From RGIG8775 sp045128735 (GTDB lineage Bacteria > Bacillota > Clostridia > Oscillospirales > CAG-272), in the NCBI GenBank assembly GCA_045128735.1, contig JBGVRT010000028.1, positions 1 to 19,121 of the forward strand: 19,121 bases of DNA. Direction: 5' to 3'. A model generated the notes under the pieces. That model had not been told where the DNA came from and made no database searches. It saw nothing but the letters and a program-made list of their open reading frames with translations. This document shows, in pieces, positions 5,897 through 12,859 of this stretch. Numbering within the stretch: position 1 is the stretch's first letter; the number at the start of each line of letters is the position of its first letter. A program made the position numbers and the translations under genes.

Positions 5897-6871
5897 ATGA
5901 CTTGGCTTTACATTTTGCTCGGCGTTGTTCTTCTGCTGCTTGCCACTGTGCTTGGTGCGTCGTTTTATATGTTCAGATTTGCCATAGCAAGGCGCGACAA
6001 TACCTCTATGGAAAAGCTGATACAAAATATGAAGGACAGGTACAAGGACGACCCTATAAAAAAGGAGTGGGGCTGCCGCATAGAGGATGGCTACATAAAA
6101 TTTATGGAGAAATCGCCCAAAGAGGTATTTATGACCAACCGCGAGGGTATGAAGCTTTGCGGCTTTTTGCTTGAGTGCGAGGGGGCGACAAAGACCGTAA
6201 TATTTTCTCACGGTTGGCGCAGTATTCCTTTTTTTGATTTCAGTTGTATTTGGGAATATTATCTCGAACACAAATTCAACGTACTTGTTATCGAGCACCG
6301 CGCCCACAGAGACAGCGAGGGCAAATATCTTTACTTTGGCGTAAAAGAACGCTTTGATGTTATCGACTGGGCAAATTGGACGGTTGAACGCTATGGCAAG
6401 GAGCATAAAATATTCTTAAGCGGAATTTCTATGGGAAGCGCGACAGTTATGATGGCTGTGGGCACAGAGGGTCTGCCCGAAAACGTGGTGGGCGCAAGCT
6501 GTGACTGCGGTTATACAAGTGCGTCCGACATATTCCGTCACGTCCTCAAGGCAAGATTCCATCTGCCCGCATTCCCCATTATGCACGTTGCGGGTGTAAT
6601 TTCGAAAATATTTGCGAAGTTTGATTTCGAGGAATTTACTTCCACCGAGGGCGTAAGAAACTCAAAGATTCCCCTGCTCTTCATCCACGGCACCGACGAC
6701 GATTTCGTCCCCGTGGAGCACACCTACAAAAACATTGAGGCGTGCGGTTCGGAGCACGTGGACGTAATAGTCGAGGGCGCGGAGCACGGCTTAAGCTTTT
6801 TTACCGACCCCAACGCCGTAATTGAGGGCCTTGAAAAGGTGCTTAAAAAAGTATTTGACGATTTTGAATAA
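5897..6871 (+). CDS. membrane-anchored alpha/beta hydrolase
   Basis: A 324-residue alpha/beta-hydrolase-fold protein. Residues 4-28 are a hydrophobic N-terminal anchor with no cleavage site that I can see, so it is probably tethered to the membrane. The fold motifs are the oxyanion-hole SHGW at 104-107, the nucleophile elbow GISMG at 176-180 (Ser178), the acid in HGTDDDFVP at 264-272 (Asp268) and the base in AEHG at 295-298 (His297). The catalytic triad is therefore complete. The substrate is unknown; similar Bacillota proteins are annotated as hydrolases or peptidase-like esterases without firm function. The ATG has GAGGT at 5885-5889. The gene starts 15 nt after the rpsR terminator, so it must depend on read-through or on a promoter inside rpsR. 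Confidence 0.88.
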   Translation: MTWLYILLGVVLLLLATVLGASFYMFRFAIARRDNTSMEKLIQNMKDRYKDDPIKKEWGCRIEDGYIKFMEKSPKEVFMTNREGMKLCGFLLECEGATKTVIFSHGWRSIPFFDFSCIWEYYLEHKFNVLVIEHRAHRDSEGKYLYFGVKERFDVIDWANWTVERYGKEHKIFLSGISMGSATVMMAVGTEGLPENVVGASCDCGYTSASDIFRHVLKARFHLPAFPIMHVAGVISKIFAKFDFEEFTSTEGVRNSKIPLLFIHGTDDDFVPVEHTYKNIEACGSEHVDVIVEGAEHGLSFFTDPNAVIEGLEKVLKKVFDDFE

Positions 6872-6877
6872 AAGCAA

Positions 6878-6910
6878 AAGGGCTGAATCGCTAACGATTC
6901 AGCCCTTATT
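6878..6910. terminator. bidirectional terminator between converging genes
   Basis: A perfect 13-bp stem, AAGGGCTGAATCG (6878-6890) and CGATTCAGCCCTT (6895-6907), with a CTAA loop. The plus strand continues as ATTTTAT. The minus strand continues as a T-rich stretch (CTTTTGCTTTT). It lies between the hydrolase stop (6871) and the stop of the CorC-type gene (6914), so it can serve both. Confidence 0.92.
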
Positions 6911-6913
6911 TTA

Positions 6914-8215
6914 TCAGTTATTGATCTCGCTTTCTTCCTTAGCGTGATCCTCATCCTTGGAGTTTTCGTCCTCCACGGGATTTATTTTCACTTCAATCTC
7001 GACAACTCGTCTCGATTCGGTCTTGGTAACCGCTACGTCAACGTTCTTGTAGCTGAAGCAGTCGCCCTCCTCGGGTATCTTATCAAGCTCGCTCATTACC
7101 CAACCGCCAACCGATGCTTCGTCGATCTCGTCGTTTATATCAAACAGCTCAAGCACCTTATCAATAGGCGCGGTGCAAAGAATTTTGTACCTGTTTTCCT
7201 CAAGCTCAACTATTTCCTCGACCACCTCGTCGTGTTCGTCCCATATCTCGCCCACAAGCTCCTCGATGATGTCCTCCATAGTAACGATACCGAGCGTTCC
7301 ACCGTAGTCGTCCGCAACCACGGCAATATGGCTCTTTTCCTTTTGGAGAAGTCTTAAAAGGTCGCCAATTTTTATGGACTTATGTACTGACACAACCTTT
7401 TTTACTATTTCGTTAAGTGTATTTTCGCCTGTTCTGACCTTATTGTAGAAGTCTTTGTGATGTATAACTCCCGTAATGTTATCAATCGTATCGTTATACA
7501 CGGGAAGTCTGGAAAATCCCGTATTACGGAAAAGCTCGTCGATTTTATCAAGCTCCTCATCGTCAGCCACAGCCACAATATCCACGCGGTGTGTGAGTAT
7601 CTCCTGCGCCTCAAGGTCGTTAAATTCTACCGCGCTGCGAATAAGCTCGCTTTCGCGCTCGTCAATTCCGCCTTCAAGCTCCGCCTCCTCAACGAAGGTA
7701 AGTATCTCATCCTCGGTAATAACCGCCTCGTCCTTAGTCTTGATAAGCATTGATGCAAGCTTACGTATGCCTATAAGAACAGCTGATATGGGGGTGAGAA
7801 GCACGCAAAGAAGCGCGATAAAGGGATAGGAAAATCTTGCAAATTTTTCGGGTGACTCTTTAGCAAGGCTCTTAGGACAGACCTCACCGAAAATAAGAAC
7901 CACCACCGTCATAACCACCGTTGACACCGTAGAACCAAGGCTGTTATCCTTAAGAATGCTTATAAAAAGCACGGTCGCGATAGATGACGCGAGAATGTTC
8001 ACGATGTTGTTACCGACAAGCACGGTAGTAATAAGCTTGTCGTAATTTTCGGCAAGCTTTAAGACCTTGCCTGCCTTTTTGTCGCCGTTGTCGGCAGCGT
8101 TTTTCAACCTGATTCGGTTGATAGTCGAGAACGCTGTTTCGGTAGCCGAGAAGTATGCGCTGAATACTATAAGTATTACAAGAAACACTATCTTCCCTAT
8201 ACTGTCAGGTTCCAT
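6914..8215 (-). CDS. CNNM/CBS/CorC-domain membrane protein (hemolysin C / magnesium efflux family)
   Basis: A 433-residue membrane protein of the DUF21-CBS-CorC family. Residues 1-160 are the CNNM (DUF21) transmembrane domain with hydrophobic stretches near 8-27, 62-88, 97-111 and 130-152. It carries the conserved GEVCPKSLAKE (110-120) and NNIVNI (69-74). Two CBS domains follow (about 205-262 and 270-328), ending in the hallmark DDYGGTLGIVTMEDIIEEL (302-320). The CorC_HlyC domain is at about 340-412, followed by an acidic tail. Family members include magnesium/cobalt exporters (MpfA/CorC); the older name hemolysin C is misleading. It is transcribed alone from a perfect promoter at 8273-8301. 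The GGAGGT site at 8228-8233 is 12 nt before the ATG, slightly far. Confidence 0.92.
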   Translation of the reverse strand: MEPDSIGKIVFLVILIVFSAYFSATETAFSTINRIRLKNAADNGDKKAGKVLKLAENYDKLITTVLVGNNIVNILASSIATVLFISILKDNSLGSTVSTVVMTVVVLIFGEVCPKSLAKESPEKFARFSYPFIALLCVLLTPISAVLIGIRKLASMLIKTKDEAVITEDEILTFVEEAELEGGIDERESELIRSAVEFNDLEAQEILTHRVDIVAVADDEELDKIDELFRNTGFSRLPVYNDTIDNITGVIHHKDFYNKVRTGENTLNEIVKKVVSVHKSIKIGDLLRLLQKEKSHIAVVADDYGGTLGIVTMEDIIEELVGEIWDEHDEVVEEIVELEENRYKILCTAPIDKVLELFDINDEIDEASVGGWVMSELDKIPEEGDCFSYKNVDVAVTKTESRRVVEIEVKINPVEDENSKDEDHAKEESEINN

Positions 8216-8272
8216 AGTAAATAATTTACCTCCAAAAATAATATTTCAGTCATAAAAAATGACATTTTGACT

Positions 8273-8301
8273 ATTATACCATATGTTTTGTTTTTTGTCA
8301 A
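8273..8301 (-). promoter_or_regulatory. perfect-consensus promoter for the CorC-type gene
   Basis: On the minus strand: TTGACA (8301-8296), a 17-nt spacer and TATAAT (8278-8273), preceded by TGG. Transcription should start near 8266, leaving a leader of about 50 nt. The region 8302-8405 between this promoter and the aro promoter is AT-rich, and I see no gene in it. Confidence 0.88.
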
Positions 8302-8405
8302 GTGGTGCACTCGAAATAAAAGGTGCTGTACGTTGTGTAAAATCAACAAATAAGAAACTTGTGCAACAATTATTTTGATAAAATTGCTAAAAATGAAAAT
8401 ATCTC

Positions 8406-8434
8406 TTGACAAGTTGGATGAAAAGTGATAAACT
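8406..8434 (+). promoter_or_regulatory. promoter of the aro operon
   Basis: TTGACA (8406-8411), a 17-nt spacer and TAAACT (8429-8434), a 4-of-6 match strengthened by an extended -10 TGA at 8426-8428. The start would be near 8441, about 210 nt before the DAHP synthase ATG. The transcript would begin just before the leader-peptide ribosome binding site at 8455-8460. Confidence 0.75.
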
Positions 8435-8465
8435 AACAATATCAAGAGTTTTAATGAGGTTTATT

Positions 8466-8522
8466 ATGAAATCATCTGTATTCGTAAAATCTTATTTTTA
8501 CCTTTATTATTACAACAACTGA
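8466..8522 (+). CDS. Tyr/Phe-rich leader peptide of the aro operon (attenuation)
   Basis: An 18-codon ORF encoding MKSSVFVKSYFYLYYYNN. It has five Tyr and two Phe, six of these seven within codons 10-16 (Tyr-Phe-Tyr-Leu-Tyr-Tyr-Tyr). TGAGGT (8455-8460) lies 5 nt before the ATG, and the aro promoter is just upstream. It is followed by mutually exclusive hairpins and a terminator before the first aro gene. This is the layout of a classical attenuation leader, in which ribosome stalling at Tyr (and Phe) codons reports shortage of the charged tRNA. Size, composition, ribosome binding site and position are seen directly; the regulatory role is inferred. Such a composition is very unlikely for random sequence of this length in front of a tyrosine operon. 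Confidence 0.85.
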   Translation: MKSSVFVKSYFYLYYYNN

Positions 8523-8532
8523 TAATAAAGGT
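8500..8532 (+). promoter_or_regulatory. leader hairpin (1:2) overlapping the Tyr codons and stop
   Basis: ACCTTTATTAT (8500-8510) pairs perfectly with ATAATAAAGGT (8522-8532), giving an 11-bp stem around an 11-nt loop, followed by GCTTTTT. The 5' arm lies over the Tyr-Leu-Tyr-Tyr codons, and the 3' arm begins in the leader stop codon. A ribosome stalled on the Tyr codons would prevent this hairpin. The T-run after it might also make it a pause site. Confidence 0.7.
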
Positions 8533-8580
8533 GCTTTTTGATGGATTTTTATAAATTGCGGAATCTGTCGGTAAAACACC
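8530..8580 (+). promoter_or_regulatory. antiterminator helix (2:3)
   Basis: GGTG (8530-8533) pairs with CACC (8577-8580). After a one-base bulge, TTTT (8535-8538) pairs with AAAA (8573-8576). After a two-base bulge, 8539-8549 pairs with 8560-8570 over 11 positions (six Watson-Crick, five G-U). The helix buries the 5' arm and part of the 3' arm of the terminator, and shares GGT (8530-8532) with the leader hairpin. It is therefore incompatible with both. Confidence 0.6.
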
Positions 8581-8603
8581 GAGGGATTCCTATTTTTGTT
8601 TAT
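8560..8603 (+). terminator. attenuator terminator (3:4) before DAHP synthase
   Basis: GGAATC (8560-8565) pairs with GATTCC (8585-8590), and TCGGT (8568-8572) with ACCGA (8578-8582), around a loop AAAAC with a 2x2 internal loop. It is followed by a U-rich run TATTTTTGTTTAT (8591-8603). It is an intrinsic terminator 48 nt before the first structural gene, which only makes sense as a regulated one. Confidence 0.75.
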
Positions 8604-8616
8604 ATTCACCCTCGGT
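8578..8616 (+). promoter_or_regulatory. alternative downstream hairpin in the aro leader
   Basis: ACCGAGGG (8578-8585) pairs perfectly with CCCTCGGT (8609-8616) across a U-rich 23-nt loop, and CTGTC (8565-8569) can pair with GACAG (8621-8625) around it. It uses the terminator's 3' arm, so it can form only in read-through transcripts. It would present the ribosome binding site region of the first gene. Its role is unknown; it may stabilise the read-through mRNA or fold its 5' end. Confidence 0.5.
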
Positions 8617-8650
8617 ATCGGACAGTCGCACAGAAAGGTCAGGTATTATT

Positions 8651-9643
8651 ATGATAGCGGTACTCAAAAAAGACACAACAAAACAACAGATTGAAAAGCT
8701 TACGTCCTGGCTCAAGGCGCAGGGGCTTGACGTTCATATTTCGGAGGGGAAATTCCAAACCATAGTCGGACTTGTGGGCGACGTAGCAAAGGTAGACGAC
8801 GAGCTGCTTTCAAGCCTTGAGATGGTTGAATCGGTAAAGAGAATTTCAGAGCCCTTCAAGAGTGCAAACAGAAAATTCCACCCCGACGACACGGTTATCG
8901 AGGTATCCAACACAAAAATAGGCGACGGCAACTTCGCCATTATCGCAGGTCCCTGCTCGGTTGAGAGCGAGGAGCAGATAATCGAAATCGCAAAATCGGT
9001 GAAGGCATCGGGGGCTACAATGCTCCGCGGCGGCGCGTTCAAGCCGCGCACCTCGCCCTACGACTTCCAAGGACTTAAGGGCGACGGAATTGAGCTTTTG
9101 CTCGAGGCAAAGCAGGTTACAGGTCTGCCCATCGTCACCGAGATAATGAACGCAAACCACCTGCCTATGTTTGAGGACGTTGACGTTATCCAGGTTGGCG
9201 CGAGAAATATGCAGAATTTCGAGCTTCTCCGCGAGCTTGGAAGAACGAAAAAGACAATTCTCTTAAAGCGCGGACTTGCCAACACCATAAAGGAGCTTCT
9301 TATGAGCGCCGAGTACATTATGGCGGGAGGCAACGAGAATATTATTCTCTGCGAGCGCGGAATCCGCACCTTTGAGACCTACACCCGAAACACACTTGAC
9401 ATTTCGGCAATCCCCGTTCTCAAGGAGCTTACACACCTTCCCGTAGTAGTTGACCCAAGCCACGCCACGGGTGTTGCGAGATACGTAAAGCCTATGGCTC
9501 TTGCTGCTGCGGCGGCAGGTGCCGACGGACTTATGATAGAGGTACACAACAATCCTCAGGCGGCGCTTTGCGACGGAGCGCAATCGCTCACTCCCGAGCA
9601 GTTTGACGACGTTTGCCGCGCGGTATCTAAGATAATCGGTTGA
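8651..9643 (+). CDS. aroF: 3-deoxy-7-phosphoheptulonate (DAHP) synthase, type I-beta
   Basis: A 330-residue enzyme that condenses PEP and erythrose-4-phosphate, the entry step of the shikimate pathway. Residues 1-68 form the ferredoxin-like regulatory domain seen in Thermotoga-type enzymes, where it mediates feedback inhibition by tyrosine or phenylalanine. The TIM barrel follows with GPCSVE (100-105), LRGGAFKPRTSPY (125-137), KRGL (206-209), CERGIRTFE (234-242), DPSHATG (268-274) and MIEVH (295-299). Metal ligands are Cys102, His271, Glu297 and Asp308; all are present. The ATG at 8651 follows AGGT (8641-8644) and AAAGG (8634-8638). As the first gene of the operon, it sits behind the Tyr-rich attenuator, so its expression is likely set by tyrosine supply. 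The symbol follows common Bacillota usage. Confidence 0.96.
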   Translation: MIAVLKKDTTKQQIEKLTSWLKAQGLDVHISEGKFQTIVGLVGDVAKVDDELLSSLEMVESVKRISEPFKSANRKFHPDDTVIEVSNTKIGDGNFAIIAGPCSVESEEQIIEIAKSVKASGATMLRGGAFKPRTSPYDFQGLKGDGIELLLEAKQVTGLPIVTEIMNANHLPMFEDVDVIQVGARNMQNFELLRELGRTKKTILLKRGLANTIKELLMSAEYIMAGGNENIILCERGIRTFETYTRNTLDISAIPVLKELTHLPVVVDPSHATGVARYVKPMALAAAAAGADGLMIEVHNNPQAALCDGAQSLTPEQFDDVCRAVSKIIG

Positions 9644-9655
9644 AAGAGGTAAAAA

Positions 9656-10492
9656 ATGACTGTCGGAATAGTTGGTTTAGGACTTATAGGCGGTTCGATG
9701 GCAAAAGCCTACAAGGAATCAGGCGAATGGGAGGTTCTCGGATTTGACAGAGACGAGACCACACTTTCGTTCTCAGTGCTTGCGGGAGTAGTTGACAGAC
9801 CGCTTACGAAAGAGTCGTTGGCGGAATGTGACCTTGTGCTTATCGCTCTCTACCCTTTTGCCACCTGCGAATACATAAAAGAAAACGCAAAATACATCTC
9901 AAAGAATGCCCTTGTGGTTGACCTTTGCGGAACCAAAAAATTAGTCTGCGAGGCGGGCTTTGCGGCGGCAGAGGAGCACGGATTTACGTTTGTGGGCGGA
10001 CACCCTATGGCGGGCACTCACAATTCGGGCTTCAAATACTCTCGTGCGAATATGTTTTCGGGCGCGCCGATGGTCATCGTGCCCCCGCGCTTTGACGACA
10101 TTGAGCTTCTTGAACGTGTAAAGCGTGCCTTTGCGCCCTGCGGATTCGGAAAATTCTCAGTCACAACAGCAGAACAGCACGACAAGACCATAGCTTTTAC
10201 CTCACAGCTTGCTCACGTAGTCTCAAACGCCTACGTAAAGAGCCCCACAGCACAAATGCACAAGGGCTTTTCGGCAGGCTCGTACAAGGATCTTACGAGA
10301 GTTGCAAAGCTCAACGAGCATATGTGGGCTGAGCTTTTTCTCGAAAACAAGGAAAATATGCTTTTTGAGCTTGACTCAATAATCGGCTCGCTAAATGAAT
10401 ACCGCGACGCTATTGAAAACGACGATTTTGACAGGCTTCGCGACATTCTCCGCGAGGGAAGAATGCTTAAAGAAAAGGTAGACGGAAAATGA
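9656..10492 (+). CDS. tyrA: prephenate dehydrogenase
   Basis: A 278-residue NAD-dependent enzyme that converts prephenate to 4-hydroxyphenylpyruvate, the committed tyrosine step. The Rossmann motif is GLGLIGG (7-13), with Asp31 after strand 2 indicating NAD. The catalytic signature is GGHPMAGT (114-121) with His116. The helical dimerisation domain contains EQHDKTIAFTSQLAHV (173-188), with the conserved substrate-site His187. The protein ends near residue 278 and has no C-terminal ACT domain, unlike many Bacillota TyrA proteins. Allosteric tyrosine control through an ACT domain is therefore not expected. It starts 12 nt after aroF with AGAGGT upstream, and its last 4 nt overlap the aroB start (ATGA), so the two are translationally coupled. 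Confidence 0.94.
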   Translation: MTVGIVGLGLIGGSMAKAYKESGEWEVLGFDRDETTLSFSVLAGVVDRPLTKESLAECDLVLIALYPFATCEYIKENAKYISKNALVVDLCGTKKLVCEAGFAAAEEHGFTFVGGHPMAGTHNSGFKYSRANMFSGAPMVIVPPRFDDIELLERVKRAFAPCGFGKFSVTTAEQHDKTIAFTSQLAHVVSNAYVKSPTAQMHKGFSAGSYKDLTRVAKLNEHMWAELFLENKENMLFELDSIIGSLNEYRDAIENDDFDRLRDILREGRMLKEKVDGK

Positions 10493-11538
10493 TAAAGATT
10501 AAAGTTGAGGCTTCAACGGTATACGATATAGTAATTGGAAAGGGCTTGCTTGCCGAGGCAGGCAAACTTTGCGCTGAGGTTATGGGAATCCGCGCGGTTG
10601 CCATTGTCACCGACGACACGGTTGACTCCCTTTACAGCGCCGCACTTGAAGAGTCGCTCACAGCAGCAGGTTACAAGCCGATAAAATTCGTTATTCCCCA
10701 CGGCGAACAGTCAAAGAGTATGGAAAGCCTTGGGGCGTTGCTCAGCTTCCTCGCCGACAACCACCTTACCCGCTCGGATTTTCTTATCGCTCTCGGCGGC
10801 GGCGTTGTGGGCGACCTTACGGGCTTTGCGGCGGCGGTATATCTCCGCGGAATAAAGTTTGTTCAGATCCCCACCACACTTTTGGCGGCAGTTGACTCCT
10901 CGGTCGGAGGAAAGACGGCGGTGAACATCCCCGAGGGCAAAAATCTCGTTGGGGCGTTCCATCAGCCAAGTCTTGTAATTTGCGACTACACCACACTCGA
11001 CACGCTCCCTGCCGACATTTTTGCAGACGGCTGTGCAGAGGTTATAAAATACGGAATTATAAATGACCTTCTGCTTTTTGAAAAGCTGAAGAATCCCATA
11101 AAACCTCAAATTGAGGACATTATTGCAAACTGCGTATCCAATAAACGCGACATTGTAAACCGCGACGAAAGAGACCGCGGCGAACGCCGTTTGCTCAATC
11201 TCGGTCACACGGTTGGGCACGCGGTTGAGATATGCTCGCATTTCGGAATTTCCCACGGCTCTGCGGTAGCCATCGGCACAGCGATAGTTGCACGCGCCTC
11301 GGCAAAGCGCGGTATTTGCGGCGAGGATGTACCAAAGCAGGTAGAAAAGATGCTTGCGGCGTACTCGCTCCCCACGCGCTGTGACTTCACAGCAGACGAA
11401 ATGGCGGAAATTGCGGCAGGCGACAAAAAGCGAATGGGCGGAACTATCTCCTTCATTCTTCCCCGCGCGGTGGGCGACTGCTACGTACAGGATATGAAGG
11501 TTGAGGATATACGCGATTTCATAGCTCTCGGACTCTGA
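10489..11538 (+). CDS. aroB: 3-dehydroquinate synthase
   Basis: A 349-residue NAD- and zinc-dependent enzyme that cyclises DAHP to 3-dehydroquinate, step 2 of the shikimate pathway. Motifs are GGGVVGDLTGFAAA (103-116) for the nucleotide site, PTTLLAAVDSSVGGKTAVN (128-146), GAFHQP (155-160), EVIKYG (184-189) and NLGHTVGHA (237-245). The zinc ligands are expected to be Glu184, His240 and His256; their spacing fits the family. The length is normal. The ATG overlaps the tyrA stop by 4 nt, with AAAAGGT inside the end of tyrA as ribosome binding site. Confidence 0.96.
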   Translation: MIKIKVEASTVYDIVIGKGLLAEAGKLCAEVMGIRAVAIVTDDTVDSLYSAALEESLTAAGYKPIKFVIPHGEQSKSMESLGALLSFLADNHLTRSDFLIALGGGVVGDLTGFAAAVYLRGIKFVQIPTTLLAAVDSSVGGKTAVNIPEGKNLVGAFHQPSLVICDYTTLDTLPADIFADGCAEVIKYGIINDLLLFEKLKNPIKPQIEDIIANCVSNKRDIVNRDERDRGERRLLNLGHTVGHAVEICSHFGISHGSAVAIGTAIVARASAKRGICGEDVPKQVEKMLAAYSLPTRCDFTADEMAEIAAGDKKRMGGTISFILPRAVGDCYVQDMKVEDIRDFIALGL

Positions 11539-11552
11539 TAAAAGGATTTTTT

Positions 11553-12857
11553 ATGGAAAAAATTTTGAAAAGCCCTCTGCTTGGAGGAAATATAAAAGCT
11601 ATATCATCAAAATCAATGGCGCACAGACTTCTTATCTGCGCCGCCTTTGCCGACCGCGAAAGTGAAATTGTTTGCGAAGACGTCAACGCCGACATCAAAG
11701 CCACAGCCGATTGTCTGAATGCTTTGGGCGCGGGAATTGAGCGCGTGGGCGAGGTGTACAGGATTACGCCCGTAAAAAGTGTTAACGTCGGCGCATCGCT
11801 TGACTGCGGAGAATCGGGCTCGACTCTGCGATTTCTCCTGCCCATAGCCTCGGCAATAGGTGCTGATGCAAGCTTTATTATGCACGGCAGACTCCCCGAA
11901 CGCCCCCTCTCTCCTATGTTTGAGGAGCTTGAGCAGGGCGGAATGTATCTGACACCGCAAGGCACAAACCCAATGATTACAAGCGGTTCTCTGCACCACA
12001 AGGAGTACAGAATAGCCGCAAATATATCCTCGCAGTTTGTAAGCGGACTTATGTTTGCGCTTCCGCTTATCTACAAATATTCAAAAGCGCCCGAGGAGGA
12101 GCTTGTCAGCCGTCTGACGTTGACGGGCGAAATAGAGTCAGCGCCTTACATTGACATGACTCTTGACGCCCTCGCCGAGTTTGGCGTGCGGTTTGAAGAG
12201 GAATATCCAAACGCGGACAACGGTGAAAGCGCAAAATACATAATCCCCGCAAACTGCGAATTCAAAGCCCCATACGCGCTCAAGGTGGAGGGCGACTGGT
12301 CAAACGCCGCATTCTGGCTTTGCGCGGGGGCGATAGGAAAAGAAAAAATAAAGGTCACCTCGCTCAATCTTGCCTCGCGGCAGGGTGATATGATGATACT
12401 TGACCTGCTTAAGAAATTCGGTGCGGACGTAGTAGAATCGGGCGACGAGGTAACCGTATCCCCGCGCAGGCTTCACGGAATACGCATTGATGCGTCACAG
12501 ATACCCGACCTTGTCCCCATTCTCGCGGTAGTGGCATCGGTAAGTGAGGGAGAGACCGTAATACACGGTGCTTCCCGCCTGCGAATCAAGGAAAGCGACC
12601 GACTTGCAACCGTCACCGAAATGCTCACCGCACTCGGTGCTGACATAAAAGAAACACCCGACGGGCTTATCATCAACGGAAAGCCCCGACTTTTCGGCGG
12701 CACGGTGCACGCCCACAACGACCACAGAATTGCAATGGCGGCGGCTATCGCCTCCACGGTCTGCGAAAACGAGGTAGTAATATCCGACGCGCAGGCTGTC
12801 TCCAAATCCTACCCCGCATTCTGGGAAGATTTTGAAAAACTCACCAAAGGAAACTGA
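11553..12857 (+). CDS. aroA: 3-phosphoshikimate 1-carboxyvinyltransferase (EPSP synthase)
   Basis: A 434-residue enzyme that joins PEP to shikimate-3-phosphate. Key residues are Lys20-Ser21 and Arg25 in SSKSMAHR, CGESGSTLRF at 85-94, RPLSP at 117-121, SSQFVSG at 159-165, the catalytic Asp319 (QIPDLVPILAV), KESDR at 346-350, HNDHRIAMAAA at 388-398 and Lys418. The PEP loop differs from the E. coli NAGTAMRP type: Gly is kept, but the following Thr is Ser and the final Pro is Phe. This variant appears typical of Clostridia-type enzymes. It starts 14 nt after aroB with AAAGGA (11541-11546) upstream. Confidence 0.95.
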   Translation: MEKILKSPLLGGNIKAISSKSMAHRLLICAAFADRESEIVCEDVNADIKATADCLNALGAGIERVGEVYRITPVKSVNVGASLDCGESGSTLRFLLPIASAIGADASFIMHGRLPERPLSPMFEELEQGGMYLTPQGTNPMITSGSLHHKEYRIAANISSQFVSGLMFALPLIYKYSKAPEEELVSRLTLTGEIESAPYIDMTLDALAEFGVRFEEEYPNADNGESAKYIIPANCEFKAPYALKVEGDWSNAAFWLCAGAIGKEKIKVTSLNLASRQGDMMILDLLKKFGADVVESGDEVTVSPRRLHGIRIDASQIPDLVPILAVVASVSEGETVIHGASRLRIKESDRLATVTEMLTALGADIKETPDGLIINGKPRLFGGTVHAHNDHRIAMAAAIASTVCENEVVISDAQAVSKSYPAFWEDFEKLTKGN

Positions 12858-12859
12858 AA

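Noticed and set aside
8197..8445. Minus-strand frame of 82 codons between the CorC-type gene and the aro promoter
   Set aside because: It overlaps the perfect minus-strand promoter, is AT-rich and hydrophobic by composition, and has no ribosome binding site.
8435..8650. T-box riboswitch in the aro leader
   Set aside because: I found no T-box sequence (TGGNACCGCG-like) and no stem I architecture; the leader is too short and instead contains a Tyr-rich ORF.
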